Below are positions 22,634-33,812 of a stretch of DNA of 64,000 nt, in pieces (position 1 is the stretch's first letter; every line of letters starts with the position of its first letter). The position numbers were made by a program, and so were the translations under genes. This stretch comes from Conus ventricosus (Eukaryota; Mollusca; Gastropoda; Neogastropoda; Conidae). Under the pieces are notes generated by a model. It did not search any database. It was not told the DNA's origin and saw only the letters and a program-made list of their open reading frames with translations. The stretch lies in NCBI GenBank assembly GCA_018398815.1, contig CM031616.1, positions 36,477,023 to 36,541,022 of the forward strand, given 5' to 3'.

Positions 22634-22843
22634 TCAGCACTGCTGTTTATCCTTCATGAGCAGACGATGAAGATGACACAGTTTATCAGCACGACTCCCA
22701 TTCACAGAGGCAAAGAGAGCAAACTGAGTCCTATTGTCCAGACTGAGACTGAAGTGTGCCGAGTCCACGTCCACTGTCACTGGCTGGTGTGAGAGGCGGG
22801 GCTCTTTGACTGGCCATGGCAGGTTGAGGTGGTGACGATGTAA
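22634..22843 (-). CDS. RLIG1: RNA ligase RLIG1, last coding exon (6)
   Basis: 69 codons plus TGA (22636-22634). The acceptor CTGACAG precedes 22843, in phase 0. The exon opens LHRHHLNLPWPVKEPRLSHQ and goes on with PVTVDVDSAHFSLSLDNRTQ. Human C12orf29/RLIG1 has [20 protein letters not shown] followed by PVIINMN at the same place, so identity is secure. The preceding exon ends in FK, giving FK-LHRHHL. This Lys and the basic HRHH run correspond to the region of nucleotidyltransferase motif V. The C-terminus (LHRLLMKDKQQC) is a little longer than and diverged from the human one. Confidence 0.93.
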   Translation of the reverse strand, partial: LHRHHLNLPWPVKEPRLSHQPVTVDVDSAHFSLSLDNRTQFALFASVNGSRADKLCHLHRLLMKDKQQC

Positions 22844-23034
22844 CTGTCAGGAACAATCATAAACAAAACTTCAGGTTCACACTCACACACACACGCAATG
22901 AAAAATATGCATGTGGACGCACGCAGATACAAATTTGACACATATTTGATGCAAACTCTTTCTTTCACTCTACTCTCTCTCTCTCTCTCTTTCTCTCTCT
23001 TTTTCTCTCTCAAGCACAAAGAAGCGTGCACTTT

Positions 23035-23190
23035 ACAGCAGAACTGTATGGGAAATGGAGTCGGAACCAATGTTAACTCCGAGGGAAAAATCCCTCTGTA
23101 CCAAAACAGCTCGGCGGAGATTCGAACCCGCAACCCCAGGATTACGAGTCCGGAGGTCTACCACTGAGCTATTCTGGCTCCCTTGGAAAG
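23035..23190 (-). mobile_element. tRNA-derived SINE, copy 3 (minus)
   Basis: The reverse strand shows a tRNA-like head ('ccagaatagctcagtggtag' then 'gcgggttcgaatc') and the family body ('gaggga..ttttccctcggagttaac' type). It lies 100 bp from copy 2 in inverted orientation. Confidence 0.75.
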
Positions 23191-23287
23191 TAAACAAGGA
23201 TCAGAAAATGGAAGATGAAAAACAAGGGAAAAAATCAAAGATGAAGGAGAAAATGAAAACAAAATGAGGAAAACAGAAGCCACAGAG

Positions 23288-23520
23288 GGGCCGGAATAGC
23301 TTAGTTGATAGAGCACTGGACTCATGATCCTGGGGTTGCGGGTTCAAATTTCGGTATGGGGGATTTTTCCCTCGGAGTTAACATTGGTTCGGACACCATT
23401 CCCCATACAGTCCTTCAAATGAGACTATAGACCGAGGTTCCGTATGTGAACGCATGCACAACACCTTGCACACACGTAAAATCCCATCACCAACTTTCGG
23501 AAGAGAAGGCCAGTTTGATC
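23288..23520 (+). mobile_element. tRNA-derived SINE, copy 2 (plus)
   Basis: The head is 'gaatagcttagttgatagag' and 'gcgggttcaaatttcgg'. The body is shared with 12473-12800. The anticodon-loop equivalent is CAT here against CGT in copy 1, a change expected from CpG decay. Confidence 0.8.
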
Positions 23521-23669
23521 TTGGTGTGGATGACACGTTACATATAGCATGCACCTTCCCCAAAGATGGAGTATGGCTGCCTTAATGGCAAGATAAAAAA
23601 CGGTCATACACACAAAACTCCACTGCCTGTCTATACAGGCAGTGTCCGCAGGAGTATCAGCCTGCGTAT

Positions 23670-25420
23670 GCAGAAAGAAAGAAAGAAAGAAAAGAAGACA
23701 CAGAAGTGTAAAATGGAAGATGAAGTAGAAAATGGAAGATGAACAAGGGGAAATGCAAGATAAAAAAAAAAGGAGATATTGCAAAAATGAAAAAGGGGAA
23801 ATAAAAAATGAAGAAGGTGGGGAAATGAAAGATGACAGGGAAGAGAAAATGAAAGATTAAGAAGAAAGGGATACAAAAGACAAAGAAGGGGAAGTGAAAG
23901 ATGAACATACAGAACATGAATAATGAAGAAGAAGAGGAAACAAAAGATAAAGATGAAGGAGAAATGGATGATGAAGGAGGGGAAATAAAAGATGAAGGAG
24001 AAGGGGAAATGACAGATAAAGAAGGGGAAAATGGATGATGCAGAAGAGAAAATGAACCACGAAGAAGAGGGGAAATGGAAGATGAAGAGGGAGAAATAAA
24101 CCGTGAAGAATAAGGGAAAATAAAAGATGAAGGGGAGATGGATGAAGACGACGAAGGGGAAATGAAAGATGAAGGGGAGATGGATGAAGACGACGAAGGG
24201 GAAATGAAAGATGAAGGGGAGATGGATGAAGACGACGAAGGGGAAATGAAAGATGAAGACTACAGGGAAATGAAAGATGAAGGTGAAAATAAAAGATACT
24301 TGAAAAATTAAGAAAGGGAAATTTTTAAAAAGAAGAAAAAAAGAGAAAATGAAAGTTGAAGATGAAGAGGAAAGGAGAGATAAAGAAGATGAGGTAATGA
24401 AAGATGAAGAAGATGGATATATTGAAAGATGAAGAAGAAATGGAAAAGAAAGATGAAGAAGAAGGGGAAATGACAGGTAAGAAAATGGGAAAATAAAACA
24501 TGAAGAGGATGGGGAAAATGGAAAATGAAGAAGATAGAGGGGAAATGGATGATGGTGAAGAAGAGTAAAATGAATGACAAAGAAGACAAGGAAACTGGAA
24601 GACAAAGAGGAAAGGTACAAATGGAAGATGAAGGCAGGAAAAATTGATGATGCAGAACAAAATGGAAGACAAAGAAGATTTGGAAAATTGATGACAAAGA
24701 AGACCAAGAAAATGGATGATGGTGAAGAAGTGGATGACAAAGAAGAAAGGGAAAATGGATGACAAAGAAGAAAGGAAAAATGGAAGACAAAGAGGAAAGG
24801 GAAAATGGAAGATGAAGAAGAAAAGGAAAATGGAAGACAAAGAGGAAAGGGAAAATGAAAGATGAAGAAGAAAAGGAAAACGGAAGACAAAGAAGAAAGG
24901 GAAAATGAAAGATGAAGAAGAAAGAGAACATGGAATACAAAGAAGAATAGAGAACATGGAAGACAAAGAAAGAGGGAATATGGAAGACAAAGAAAAAATG
25001 TAAAATAGATGTGAAGAAGACTCTTAAAGTGGATGAAGAAACGGAAAATGTACAAATGGATGACAAAGAAGATGGGGGGGGGGGGGGGGGGGAAGAAAAC
25101 AAAGAAAAAGGGGGAAATGGAAGAAGAAAAAGACATAGAAGATGTATGACAAAGAAGTTGGGGAGAATGGATGACCAATAAGAAGAGAATGGAACATGAA
25201 CAATGAGGGGGGAAAAATAAGAGGAAAATGGGGAAACTGGAAACTGGAAGAAGAAAGTGATGGGGGAAATGAAAGAAAAAGAAGAAGGAGGAAAGTGGAA
25301 AACAAAGAAGAAGCACAAGACGAAGAGTATGAACAATGGAACAGTCAAGTTTATTCTAAAACTTTCAAATGCAGACGAATAAAAACGAAAAAGATGGGAA
25401 AGAAAGGAAGAAAGTGAGAT
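23670..25420 (+). repeat. 1.7-kb purine-only tract (GAAGATGAAG/GGGGAAATGAAA)
   Basis: The plus strand is almost free of C, and T occurs mainly in GATG/AATG. Short units such as gaagatgaag, gggaaatgaaagatga and gaagacaaagagg recur. A true tandem with a 42-bp unit, about 3.2 copies, lies at 24126-24260. A G19 tract lies at 25074-25092. The absence of stops in the minus strand (561 codons of Phe/Ser/Leu/Pro) is a product of composition and does not mark a gene. Such strand asymmetry can form triplex DNA. It sits in RLIG1 intron 5 with the pyrimidine strand as sense strand. Confidence 0.85.
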
Positions 25421-26367
25421 GATGAGAAAAAACAACAACAACAGAGAAAGAACATAAGATGATGATGCTCAATGACTTATCAATCCTCATCATCAGTCGG
25501 GGGTGCCCCAAATATGTTGGATCAGAAATGGTGCCACTGAATGCCACATAAGTGGCACTCAGCGGAAATACGGTGTCTTTTCTAGTGGGTTGCCCTAAGG
25601 TGACCAAGATGAGCCTGTGTCTGGCTGTGTATTGGGGCAGCTGTAATGAGCTGTGTGGTAAAAAAAAGGCTAGTGAAACAGCTTGGAAGACATAACCAAA
25701 ACACAAACAAAAGTTCAACTCTCCTGACAAGCATGCGCCTGCTAGCGCCCGACCGGAAATCACACTGCCAAAAGGCTGAGCGCCTGCCAGCGCCCAGTAA
25801 AACACGTGGCAACAATGGGCGCTGCCATGTTTCTCGTTGAAAAGGAAGTCTCGCAAGAATGTGACTTCCTTTTTCCTTTTACAATCCACTTCCGTTCTAA
25901 TTTTTGTGGTCGAAGTGCTGTGTTTCACCATGGCTAACCTTGATTTCTGGCATTCTATCATGGGATTTAGTGATGAAGATGAGCTGATTTGTAGGATTTA
26001 CGGCATAAGACTTCGTGAAAGTGCAGGGTAATGAAGCTGAGAGTGATCTAGATTTCAGTTGGTATGACGTTATAGGTATGATGAACAACAATTCATAAGA
26101 AAGTTCTAAAGAAGATCTTTTTTCCCCCCCGAACAAATGGCTCATGTGACATTCTTCAAACTCATTATATAGCAACATATACATTCACAGGAATTTCTTC
26201 AAATTATTTTCATTTCATTATTTCCTTTCCTCTCTTTTAAGTTAATTTTCAAACTGGGTAACCATGTTCAAATTACGGAGTTACTTCTCTTGCCGAAGGT
26301 TTTTGGCGTAAGTAAGCGCAAGTAAGTGCATACAAGAAAAAAAAAAAAAAAAACCCCAAAACTTTAC

Positions 26368-26549
26368 CTTGAACAACGCTCCAGATGGACAGTGCCAGAC
26401 CACTCCTTCGACCCTGTTGCTGTCTGTCTCCGCCTCCTCCTCTGCGAACCACTGATGCATGGCGCTGGCCTGAGTGGGCGGCGGGCAGTCGACTGGCAGC
26501 GAACCGTGCACCACCAACAGATGCAAGGGAGTCTGCTTGTCTCCAACAC
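26368..26549 (-). CDS. RLIG1: RNA ligase RLIG1, coding exon 5
   Basis: 182 nt with acceptor CTGGCAG before 26549 and donor GTAAAG after 26368. The exon starts with two bases that complete a Gly codon and then reads VGDKQTPLHLLVVHGSLPVD, followed by QASAMHQWFAEEE and VEGVVWHCPSGALFK. Human RLIG1 reads GLGSKKHPLHLL.PHG and, later, EGIVWHCSDGCLIKV. The EGVVWHC block is nucleotidyltransferase motif IV (Glu-Gly-hydrophobic), whose Glu takes part in adenylyl transfer. The insert after WFA (EEEAETDS) is acidic and a few residues longer than in human. The phase fits exon 4 ending with one base. Confidence 0.93.
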
Positions 26550-26920
26550 CTGCCAGTTGCAGATTATTATCATGTTTTGTTCATCTTTTTCTTCCTTTCT
26601 TCATCATTTGTTGTGCCTGTCAAAGAGATTGCGTATTCATGCACATCCGTCGGTTTACTTGTCTGTCGGCATAATGGACACACACAAATTACTCCTACTA
26701 CTTGGTGGAAAGATGGAACATGGATAAAGGACAATCCGTTTAAAAATGACTTCATTTTTGTGATACTACGTGGAAACATGGAACAAGTCCAAAAACAAAT
26801 CCGTCTAATTTTGTTGTGGGTCCAGAATTTCATGTAGAAAGATTACATACATATGCTAGACTCCCACAGCCTGTCATTTGGGCTTCATTGGCCAATATCC
26901 TATCAACTCTTGGGAGAACA

Positions 26921-27866
26921 TCTCTGCTGTGTACTCTCCCTGCTGTGTACTACACCTCTGCTGTGTACTCTCCCTGCCGTGTACTAGATCTCTGCCGTGT
27001 ACTACATCCCTGCCGTGTACTACATCTCTGCTGTGCACTCTCCCTGCCGTGTACTACATCTCTGCTGTGTACTCTCCCTGCCGTGTACTAACATCTCTGC
27101 TGTGTACTCTCCCTGCCGTGTACTACATCTCTGCTGTATACTCTCCCTGCCGTGTACTACATCTCTGCTGTGTACTCTCCCTGCCGTGTACTACATCTCT
27201 GCTGTGTACTCTCCCTGCGTGTACTACATCTCTGCTGTATACTCTCCCTGCCATGCACTACATGATCTATGCTGTGCACTCTCCCTGCTGTGTACTACGT
27301 CTCTGCTGTGTACTCTCCCTGCCGTGTCCAACATATCTGCTGTGTACTCTCCCTGCCGTGTACAACATCTCTGCTGTGTACTCCTCCTGCCGTGTACTAC
27401 ATCCCTGCTGTGTACTACATCTCTGCTGTGCACTCTCCCTGCCGTGTACTACATCCCTGCCATGTACTACATCTCTGCTGTGCACTCTCCCTGCCGTGTA
27501 CTACATCTCTGCCGTGTACTCTCCCTGCCGTGTACTACATCTCTGCTGTGTACTCTCCCTGCCGTGTACTACATCCCTGCTGTGTAACTACATCTCTGCC
27601 GTGTACTCTCCCTGCCGTGTACTACATCCCTGCTGTGTACTCTCCCTGCAGTGTACTACATCTCTGCTGTGTACTCTCCCTGCCGTGTACTACATCCCTG
27701 CTGTGTACTCTCCCTGCAGTGTACTACATCTCTGCTGTGTACTCTCCCTGCCGTGTACTACATCCCTGCTGTGTACTCTCCCTGCAGTGTACTACATCTC
27801 TGCTGTGTACTCTCCCTGCCGTGTACTACATCCCTGCTGTGTACTACATCCCTGCCGTGTACTCTC
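26921..27866 (+). repeat. Minisatellite, 34-bp dimer of a 17-bp unit, about 28 copies
   Basis: The unit alternates ctgctgtgtactctccc and tgccgtgtactacatct. Variant halves (cctgctg, gcactc) mark subfamilies. The period is 34, one more than a multiple of three, so all three forward frames stay open over long spans and yield apparent ORFs of up to 344 codons. These are artefacts. The array lies in RLIG1 intron 4. Confidence 0.92.
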
Positions 27867-28139
27867 AGACGAGACTGGAACTTCACAGCATCAGCTTTAT
27901 CCTCCTCACTGATAATCATTTAAAAAAAAAAAAACCTCATAAATTCTAAGTCCATTCATGACTGGCTCTTGTGGTGACCTCTTTTTGTTGTTGTAATTTC
28001 CTGTCCTCCACATCCATGCCTGAGAGGTGACTTCATGTGACAGTCTCAAAGCATTGACAAGTTCACAGGAACTGAAACCCTCCAGACTGGAACGTTCACT
28101 CATTGTGATTCTTCAACTCACAATTACTGTCATCACCAG

Positions 28140-28560
28140 GGGCTTAGCAGGTCACGGCGGCGCCGCCACACTCAGAGCCACTGCATTCAGTGCGCTCAAC
28201 GCTTTGCCTTTTGACTCTGGCGAGGCGAAGCGAGTCAGCCACCGCACGGCCAGACGCTGTGTGTGTTTGGACGCTTCGAGACTGGTGCTACATCTTTAAG
28301 TTATATTTACTGTACAGAAGTTTTTTTAACTATAATTTCTGTATGAAAACAATGGCGCAGTGAGTACTTGAGAGTGTGACAAAAGCTGCATTTCAGTTTT
28401 CTCTGTGAGTACCATAATTAAGTTCGTGTTTAAAACTTTCTGACAGAACTTTGCGACCGGCTGTGCTGCGCGCGCCGTGGCCTGGTAAGCCGAAGCAAAG
28501 ACGGGGGAGGTGGAGGGCGCGCGAACTATCTTTGCCGAAGTAGGCCAGCCATGGCGTTGG
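28140..28560. other. CpG-containing GC-rich stretch, unassigned
   Basis: GC-rich with several CpGs (gcgcgcgccgtgg, ggcggcgccgcc). A plus frame reads LAGHGGAATLRATAFSALNA, but no splice site or homology could be assigned. It may be old repeat sequence. Confidence 0.3.
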
Positions 28561-28860
28561 CAAAAATCTTTGTGAAATGAAAAGTTAGTTAGCATTTGTA
28601 AAGGGGGCCGTATTTACAACCGTTGTATATATACATATTTCTTCATTGTTGCTGCATTTTATATGTACTATGGTTGCATGTAGAGCAATGTAGGCCTAAT
28701 TAAAGGGAAACGTAGAGGATAACAATTTACTACAAGCAAAATAATACTACTGATAACAGTAATGTAGTAGGCATAAAATAATAAGTGAAAAATTATTAAA
28801 ATTAAAATAATACTTCATTTCCAGTCATACAAATTTTTCATCGAAAATTTCAAATTAAAG

Positions 28861-29033
28861 TGTATTGTTGGAAGTACCTTTAGGGGGTTTTGTTTTGTGT
28901 TGTGTTTTTGTTGTGTTGGGGGTTTTGGTGTGTGTGTGGTGGTGTGGGGCGCGTGTGTGTGTGCGTGTGTGTGTGCATGCGTGGGGTGGGTGCGTGCGTG
29001 CTGCTTTGTGTTGTGTTTTTGGTGTGTGTTGGG

Positions 29034-29086
<53 letters not shown>

Positions 29087-30628
29087 GAAAGGATATGGAA
29101 AAAAAAAGGTCACTCTTCACTGAACTTTTTTTTGAACTTTTAAAAGGTCTTTTTTGGGCCCTGGTGGAAAAGGTCTAAGAGATCAAAGAAAGTAAAAACA
29201 AATCGTAGAACGGTTTGAGTGTTGCTTCTAAATAAAAGTAACTTCAATGTGAATGTTCTGGAAAATAGGGAGGAAGTACATTCAAAAAAATTTGGGTGTT
29301 TTGTGCAATTGACCTTGTTTCCAAGATTATGCATTATTAAAAAATTTTGGGTTTTAAAATTAATACTGAATTTAAAGTAATACTGAACATCAATTTAAAT
29401 TTTTTTTTTAAATTTTTTTTTTTCAAACGGGCAAAGGTACCATTTAAAAGTGTGGGGGGGGGGGAGGGGGTGGGGGTGGGGGCGGTTTGAGAGAGGAAGG
29501 GGCAACAGCAAAAAGCCCTGTCATGTCACATTTTCGTAACCAAGGCTGACGAGAGTGTAGGCACACCACGAGAATGTCCCAACAAGACATTTTGTGTTTT
29601 TTAAAAAGGGGTTAGTGAACAGTTATGTGTGAAAAGTGGATATTGACACCAACCAGCTTTACCACAAGGGTCGGAGTACACATGTGGTGTGGTGCGTGGG
29701 GGTGCGGGTGCGTGCGTGCGTGCGTGCGTGCGTGCGTTGTTTTGTTGTGTGCGTTTGTGTGTGGTGTGGTGTGTGGTGTGTGTGGGGTGGTGGTGTGTCA
29801 GTGGTGTGTGTTTTTTGTGGTTTGTGTGTGTGTGGTTTGTGGGTGTGGTTGTGTGTGATCTGTTTTGTTCTGTTAAGTCATGCATGCACTCAGTTTCAAT
29901 TCCTTTTCTCTCTCTCTCTCTCTCTCCTTCTCTTTCCTCTCTCTCTCTCTTCCTCCCCCCCCCCCCCCCCTCTCTCTCCTTCTCCTCCCTCTCCCTCCCC
30001 CTTTTCCCCCGACCCCCCTCATCTCGATGCCGGTGCCGTGTATATGTTGTGTTGTTGTGTGTGTGTGTGTGTGTGGTGTGGTGTGTGTGTGATATCTTTT
30101 TTGTTTGGTGAAGCAGCATGCACGTCGTTTCATTTCATTTCTTCTCCTCTCCTCTCTCTCTCCCCTCTCTCCCCTTCTCTCTCTCTCTTTTTTTCCTCCC
30201 CCCCCCCCCCCCTCTCTCTCTCGTCTCTCTCCCTTCCCCCCCCCTCCCCGACCAAACCCTCAGCTCTTTAGCCGTGGCCTGTATATTTGTGTGTGGGTTT
30301 TGGGTGTGTGTGGTGGTGGTGTGTGTGTGTGTGTGTGTGTGTGTGGATATCTTTTTTTCTTTGAAGTAAAGCAGCACGTCATTTTTCTTTTAGTTTCTCC
30401 TCTCTCCTCTCTTCTCCCTCTCCCCTTCTCTCCCCTCTTCCTCCCCTCTCTCTCAGACTCGTATGCCGTTGCCGTGTATATTAATTTTTGTGGGGTGTGG
30501 TGTGTGTTGTGTGTTGTGTGGTGTGGTGGGGGTTTTTGAGAGAGAGAGAGAGAGATTTGTTTTGGGGTGTTTTGAGAAAAGAGAGAGAAGAGAGAGAGAG
30601 AGTGTGTGGTGTGGTGTGTGGGGGAAGA

Positions 30629-30660
<32 letters not shown>

Positions 30661-31050
30661 AGAGAAGAAGAGAAGAGAGAGAGGGGGAAGAGAGGAAAAA
30701 AAATTGTTCATTATAGTGCAAACCTTGTCAGTAAACTTTTCTTCGAAAATGCTTTTTTTTTTTGATTTTGTTACATGTAAAAAGCATCTGTGCATGTAAG
30801 TTTTTCATTAGTATTATTAATCACCCCTCCCTCCCTCCCACTCCCTCCCCCTCTCTCTCTCCTTTCATGTTTTTAAATTGATTTTGTGGAAAAAAGGTTC
30901 CGTGCTTCTTTTCTTTTGATGTTTCTCAATCTTTTCACCTCCCCACCCCCAACCCCCCCCCTCTCTCTCTAGTAAGACCCCCATCCTCTCTCTCTCTCAC
31001 TCTCTCTCTCCCCCACCCTCTCTCTCTCCCCTCTCTTCTCTTTTCGTTTT
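28861..31050. repeat. Compound (GT)n/(GA)n/(CT)n satellite-like block
   Basis: Three roughly 240-250-bp blocks follow each other at about 29875-30117, 30118-30370 and 30371-30530. Each has the order 'aagcagcatgcacgtc'-type sequence, (CT)n, a C tract, 'cgatgccggtgccgtgtata'-type sequence, (GT)n, then 'gatatctttttt'. A G29 tract after (GA)n lies at 29056-29084. The base runs look inflated, and the blocks are diverged in a way that may be sequencing error. Confidence 0.6.
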
Positions 31051-32700
31051 TTGCATGCGCGCCGGTGTCCGTCATGTTTCTTTTCCCCTATTTTTTTAAA
31101 AAGGGTAAATTTCCGTGCAGTGTCTTGTGTTCATTTACTAAAACCATTCCTCCTCACTCTCTTTCTCTTCTTCCTCTCCCCTCCCCTCTCCCCTTTCCTC
31201 TCACAAAACCACACGCACACACACACACACACCCACACACAAACCACCACACATACATACACACCCCACACACCCCACACACACACCCACACACTCGTTT
31301 TTGGGTTTCCCCGGGCAGTTTTTCGTCAAGCGCGGGCTTGTTTTGTTTTGGTTTTTTTTTTTTCCATTAGTCGGCGTTAAAAGTTATACCAAACCCAAAA
31401 ATTTGTAATGTTAAATAATCATAATGAGGGTTTTGACGGAATTTTCTGCTTTTTATTACATATTGTGTGCGCGCGATTGTGCATCGTGTGCCAATGTGTT
31501 GTGTGTGTGTGTGTGGGTTTTGTCCCCAGGCCGCCCGCCCTGCGCACGCGTACTGCGTGCTTTTCGGTAGTGTAAGAATCGGTTTTTGGGTAAGAAAACC
31601 TTCGCAGAAAAGCGCTCACAGGTTTTGTGGACAAAGACAAAACCCGCTGTTCTCGGGTTTACACTCGCCTCCCTGTGGCAGCCGGTTAAACATTGGCACT
31701 TTTGGCGCGATACAGCCCCAAAGCAGTGTGTAGATCCTAAAACCCCCCCTTTCAGTAAAGCGCCTTGGGGCCCTTTTCTCCAGACACTCAGGGTTTCAGA
31801 TACCAGACCGCTAGGCCAACATTTTAAAAGACCCGGCTTGTTTGGGCTGCGCCGAACAATTTTTTTACTTCTGTTTTTCCGTCCCACATTTGAAGAATTT
31901 GACTCAAGCGACTTAAGAAACCGCAGAATGCCGTGAGGGGGGTATCCTATGACACGGGTTAGAAGCTCCAATGAATGCTGAAGGACGCATCCACTTAGGA
32001 AAAACTCAACTGTGTGGTACTAGTCTCCCAACTGGCCCCCCTAGCAAAAAATCAAACCCCGGGTAGGAGCTTTGGGGGAGAAAAAATCCCCAGGGGGGGT
32101 TTATGGGGAAAACAACTCCACCCTCCCCAACTGGAACCCCCCCGACGCTAACCACTTCGTAATGGGGGGCTGGTTTTAAAGACATCCCCTTTGCTGTACA
32201 GAAAAGGCAAAACAGAGCACCACCAAAAAGACACGGCAGGGGGCAGTGTCTCCCCGGGTGGTTACCTCTGACAACTTGACACGACCCGCCCCTTTTTTGC
32301 GCAGGGTTTTGGGGGGGTGAGGCAAACCCGGGGGGGGTTTTTATATGGGAGGGGCCAGAAAGAACTGCATGGGTTAAAGACACGGGAAGGGGGGGAGGGG
32401 GGGGGGGGGGCACATGGGGTGGCACAGTCACAGCAAAAAAAATGACCAGTTTCAACGTGGTCCCGACAACAGCTCCTTTATTTCCTTGCAGCTGCTTTCC
32501 CCCCCCTTCTCTCTCCTTTTAAAAAAAAAACAAACCCCCACACACAACACACACAGCACGCAGCATACAAACCGCGCACACACACAATACAACACACACT
32601 CACAGCCACAGACACAAGACACAAACACACAGACACAATTACACACAACACACCACACACACACACACAACCACACACACACACCACACCACACAACAAT
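31051..32700. other. Low-accuracy or decayed repeat DNA
   Basis: About 31945-32180 is a poor copy of the repeat at 46080-46300 ('gacgcatccact..', 'aactcaactgtgtggt', 'gggtaggagc'). (CA)n-like stretches lie at 31210-31295 and 32540-32697. Many runs of 5-9 identical bases occur throughout. No gene was seen. Confidence 0.5.
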
Positions 32701-32728
32701 GATCTGATTCCCATGCAACACAACTTTC

Positions 32729-32915
32729 CATAAGTTTTTCCCTTCGTTTTGGGTTTCCCATCAGTTTAAAGTTTTGCCCAAACTCTGAGAGCCGGCCGAC
32801 ACCTCCGACCAGCCCCTCGCTGCCCACTTTACACAGCACCAGGCCCAAACCAAAGGGCAAGGGCAACGACGTCAGGGGCCAACATACACGAGATTTTTTC
32901 TCCACAGGGACCAGC
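32729..32915 (-). CDS. RLIG1: RNA ligase RLIG1, coding exon 4 (frame broken here)
   Basis: One frame reads LVPVEKKSRVCWPL, then GLGLVLCKVGSEGLVGGVG, RLSEFGQNFKLMG. It aligns with the human stretch WVPVEKNNKQYCW...FEIALVL, ...[23 protein letters not shown]...NPYG. The acceptor is AAAG before 32915. Read strictly in phase from exon 3, the exon meets a TGA after about 15 codons. A G appears to be missing in the TGGTCCC at its start, a further indel pair shifts 'EFGQNFKLMG' from the expected pattern, and the 187-nt length does not satisfy the phases of exons 3 and 5. The donor position reads GAAAGT where GTAAGT is expected. All neighbouring exons are clean, so sequencing error is the simplest cause; recent decay of the gene is the alternative. 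Confidence 0.75.
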
Positions 32916-33507
32916 CTTTGCAGCAGAAGACCCGCGTGCATTAAGTGAGTAACGAGCGAAGACCAACAAGTAACATTAAGAAAATAAAACAGCCAAGTTC
33001 GCTGGATTCCTCAAGAGAGTGGCTTCACCTTTCTGAAATTTCGAGTCTTTTTTTACCTTTACCTTCTAACCAACTCCCGGATAAAAATTTTTATAATCCA
33101 CACTGCTTTTCACGAAACCAAAATTCAGTATTTAGAATTGACTAAACATTATTTGTTACACTGACCACATGGTATTTGGAAAGGTCAATCGCAAACTGAA
33201 AGGGTTTTCCAAACCTTATGTGTAACTTATGCAGTGCAGGCCAACTGTAAACATCTTACTGAAAGATAAGATAAGATAATGTTGCTTATAGCCCAGCCGA
33301 CCGCACAGGGCCACATCAGGGCTGATCTTACTGAAAAGCAAAACTTGCAACAGCATTGTAACAAAGTTACAGAGTAGTTTAAAATGAAGATTACACAAAT
33401 ATTGCTCTTCTTATTTGATAAAATGCAAAACAAAACAAACAAACCTTCCCCCCAAAAGTACAACAGAGAAGCTGAAACGGAGTGAACCAAATGCCTCACA
33501 AATGCTG

Positions 33508-33549
<42 letters not shown>

Positions 33550-33727
33550 TCAAAGGAATGTCAAACAAAACGAAAATAACAGATACGCAGAACATGCAAA
33601 CTGACTGCATTCAGAACTGCCCTGTACCGTAGCACATGTAAAAGAAAACAGTGTGTACCTATACATGATGTCCCTGAACACGAAATCACACCTTACCAAG
33701 CAAATCCTCACAAAGCATGACACATAC
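32916..33727 (-). other. RLIG1: RLIG1 intron 3 with (gataa)n repeat copy 2 and (CA)n
   Basis: The repeat 'gataagataagataatgttg' at 33258-33320 equals 8368-8420 and extends further ('acagggccacatcagggctg'). (CA)n lies at 33511-33546. Confidence 0.7.
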
Positions 33728-33812
33728 CTGGAGTATGACCCAGTTTATCTGGCTGAGGAATGCCATCAACAACTGGGACTCCAGAGGCAGGGATCCATGT
33801 GGACGGCACCTC
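33728..33812 (-). CDS. RLIG1: RNA ligase RLIG1, coding exon 3
   Basis: 85 nt, entering in phase 0 and leaving with one base. The acceptor is TACTCAG before 33812 and the donor GTATGT after 33728. It encodes EVPSTWIPASGVPVVDGIPQ followed by PDKLGHTPG. Human RLIG1 has [20 protein letters not shown] and NGHIPGW at this point. The WIPA, G-P-P-D and GH-PG positions are conserved. It lies between the exon with motif Ia and the exon for the central beta core. It is too short for a usual ORF scan but is fixed by homology plus both splice sites. Confidence 0.92.

Larger units (their letters stand above)
22844..26367 (-). other. RLIG1: RLIG1 intron 5
   Basis: The intron is 3524 bp and holds two SINEs in opposite orientation (23035-23190 and 23288-23520) and the purine tract. 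A small plus-strand frame at 25930-26032 (MANLDFWHSIMGFSDEDELI) has no recognised homologue. No other gene was seen. Confidence 0.7.
26550..32728 (-). other. RLIG1: RLIG1 intron 4 (6.2 kb)
   Basis: Holds the 34-bp minisatellite, a modest GC-rich island (28140-28560), and the low-complexity block from about 28860 to 32700. No other gene was recognised. Confidence 0.7.

Noticed and set aside
23631..25316. 561-codon minus-strand open frame rich in Phe, Ser, Leu and Pro
   Set aside because: It is the complement of a purine-only low-complexity tract. The other minus frames are also open for long spans, and no domain or start context exists.
26878..27949. Long open frames of 344 and 226 codons rich in Cys, Leu, Ser and Tyr
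   Set aside because: They are translations of the 34-bp minisatellite. Its period is not a multiple of three, which cycles all frames through the same unit, so openness reflects the lack of stops in one unit.
29601..30119. Long frames of Arg/Glu/Thr/His or Ser/Leu/Val across 29-31 kb
   Set aside because: They are translations of (GA)n, (CT)n and (GT)n tracts on both strands.
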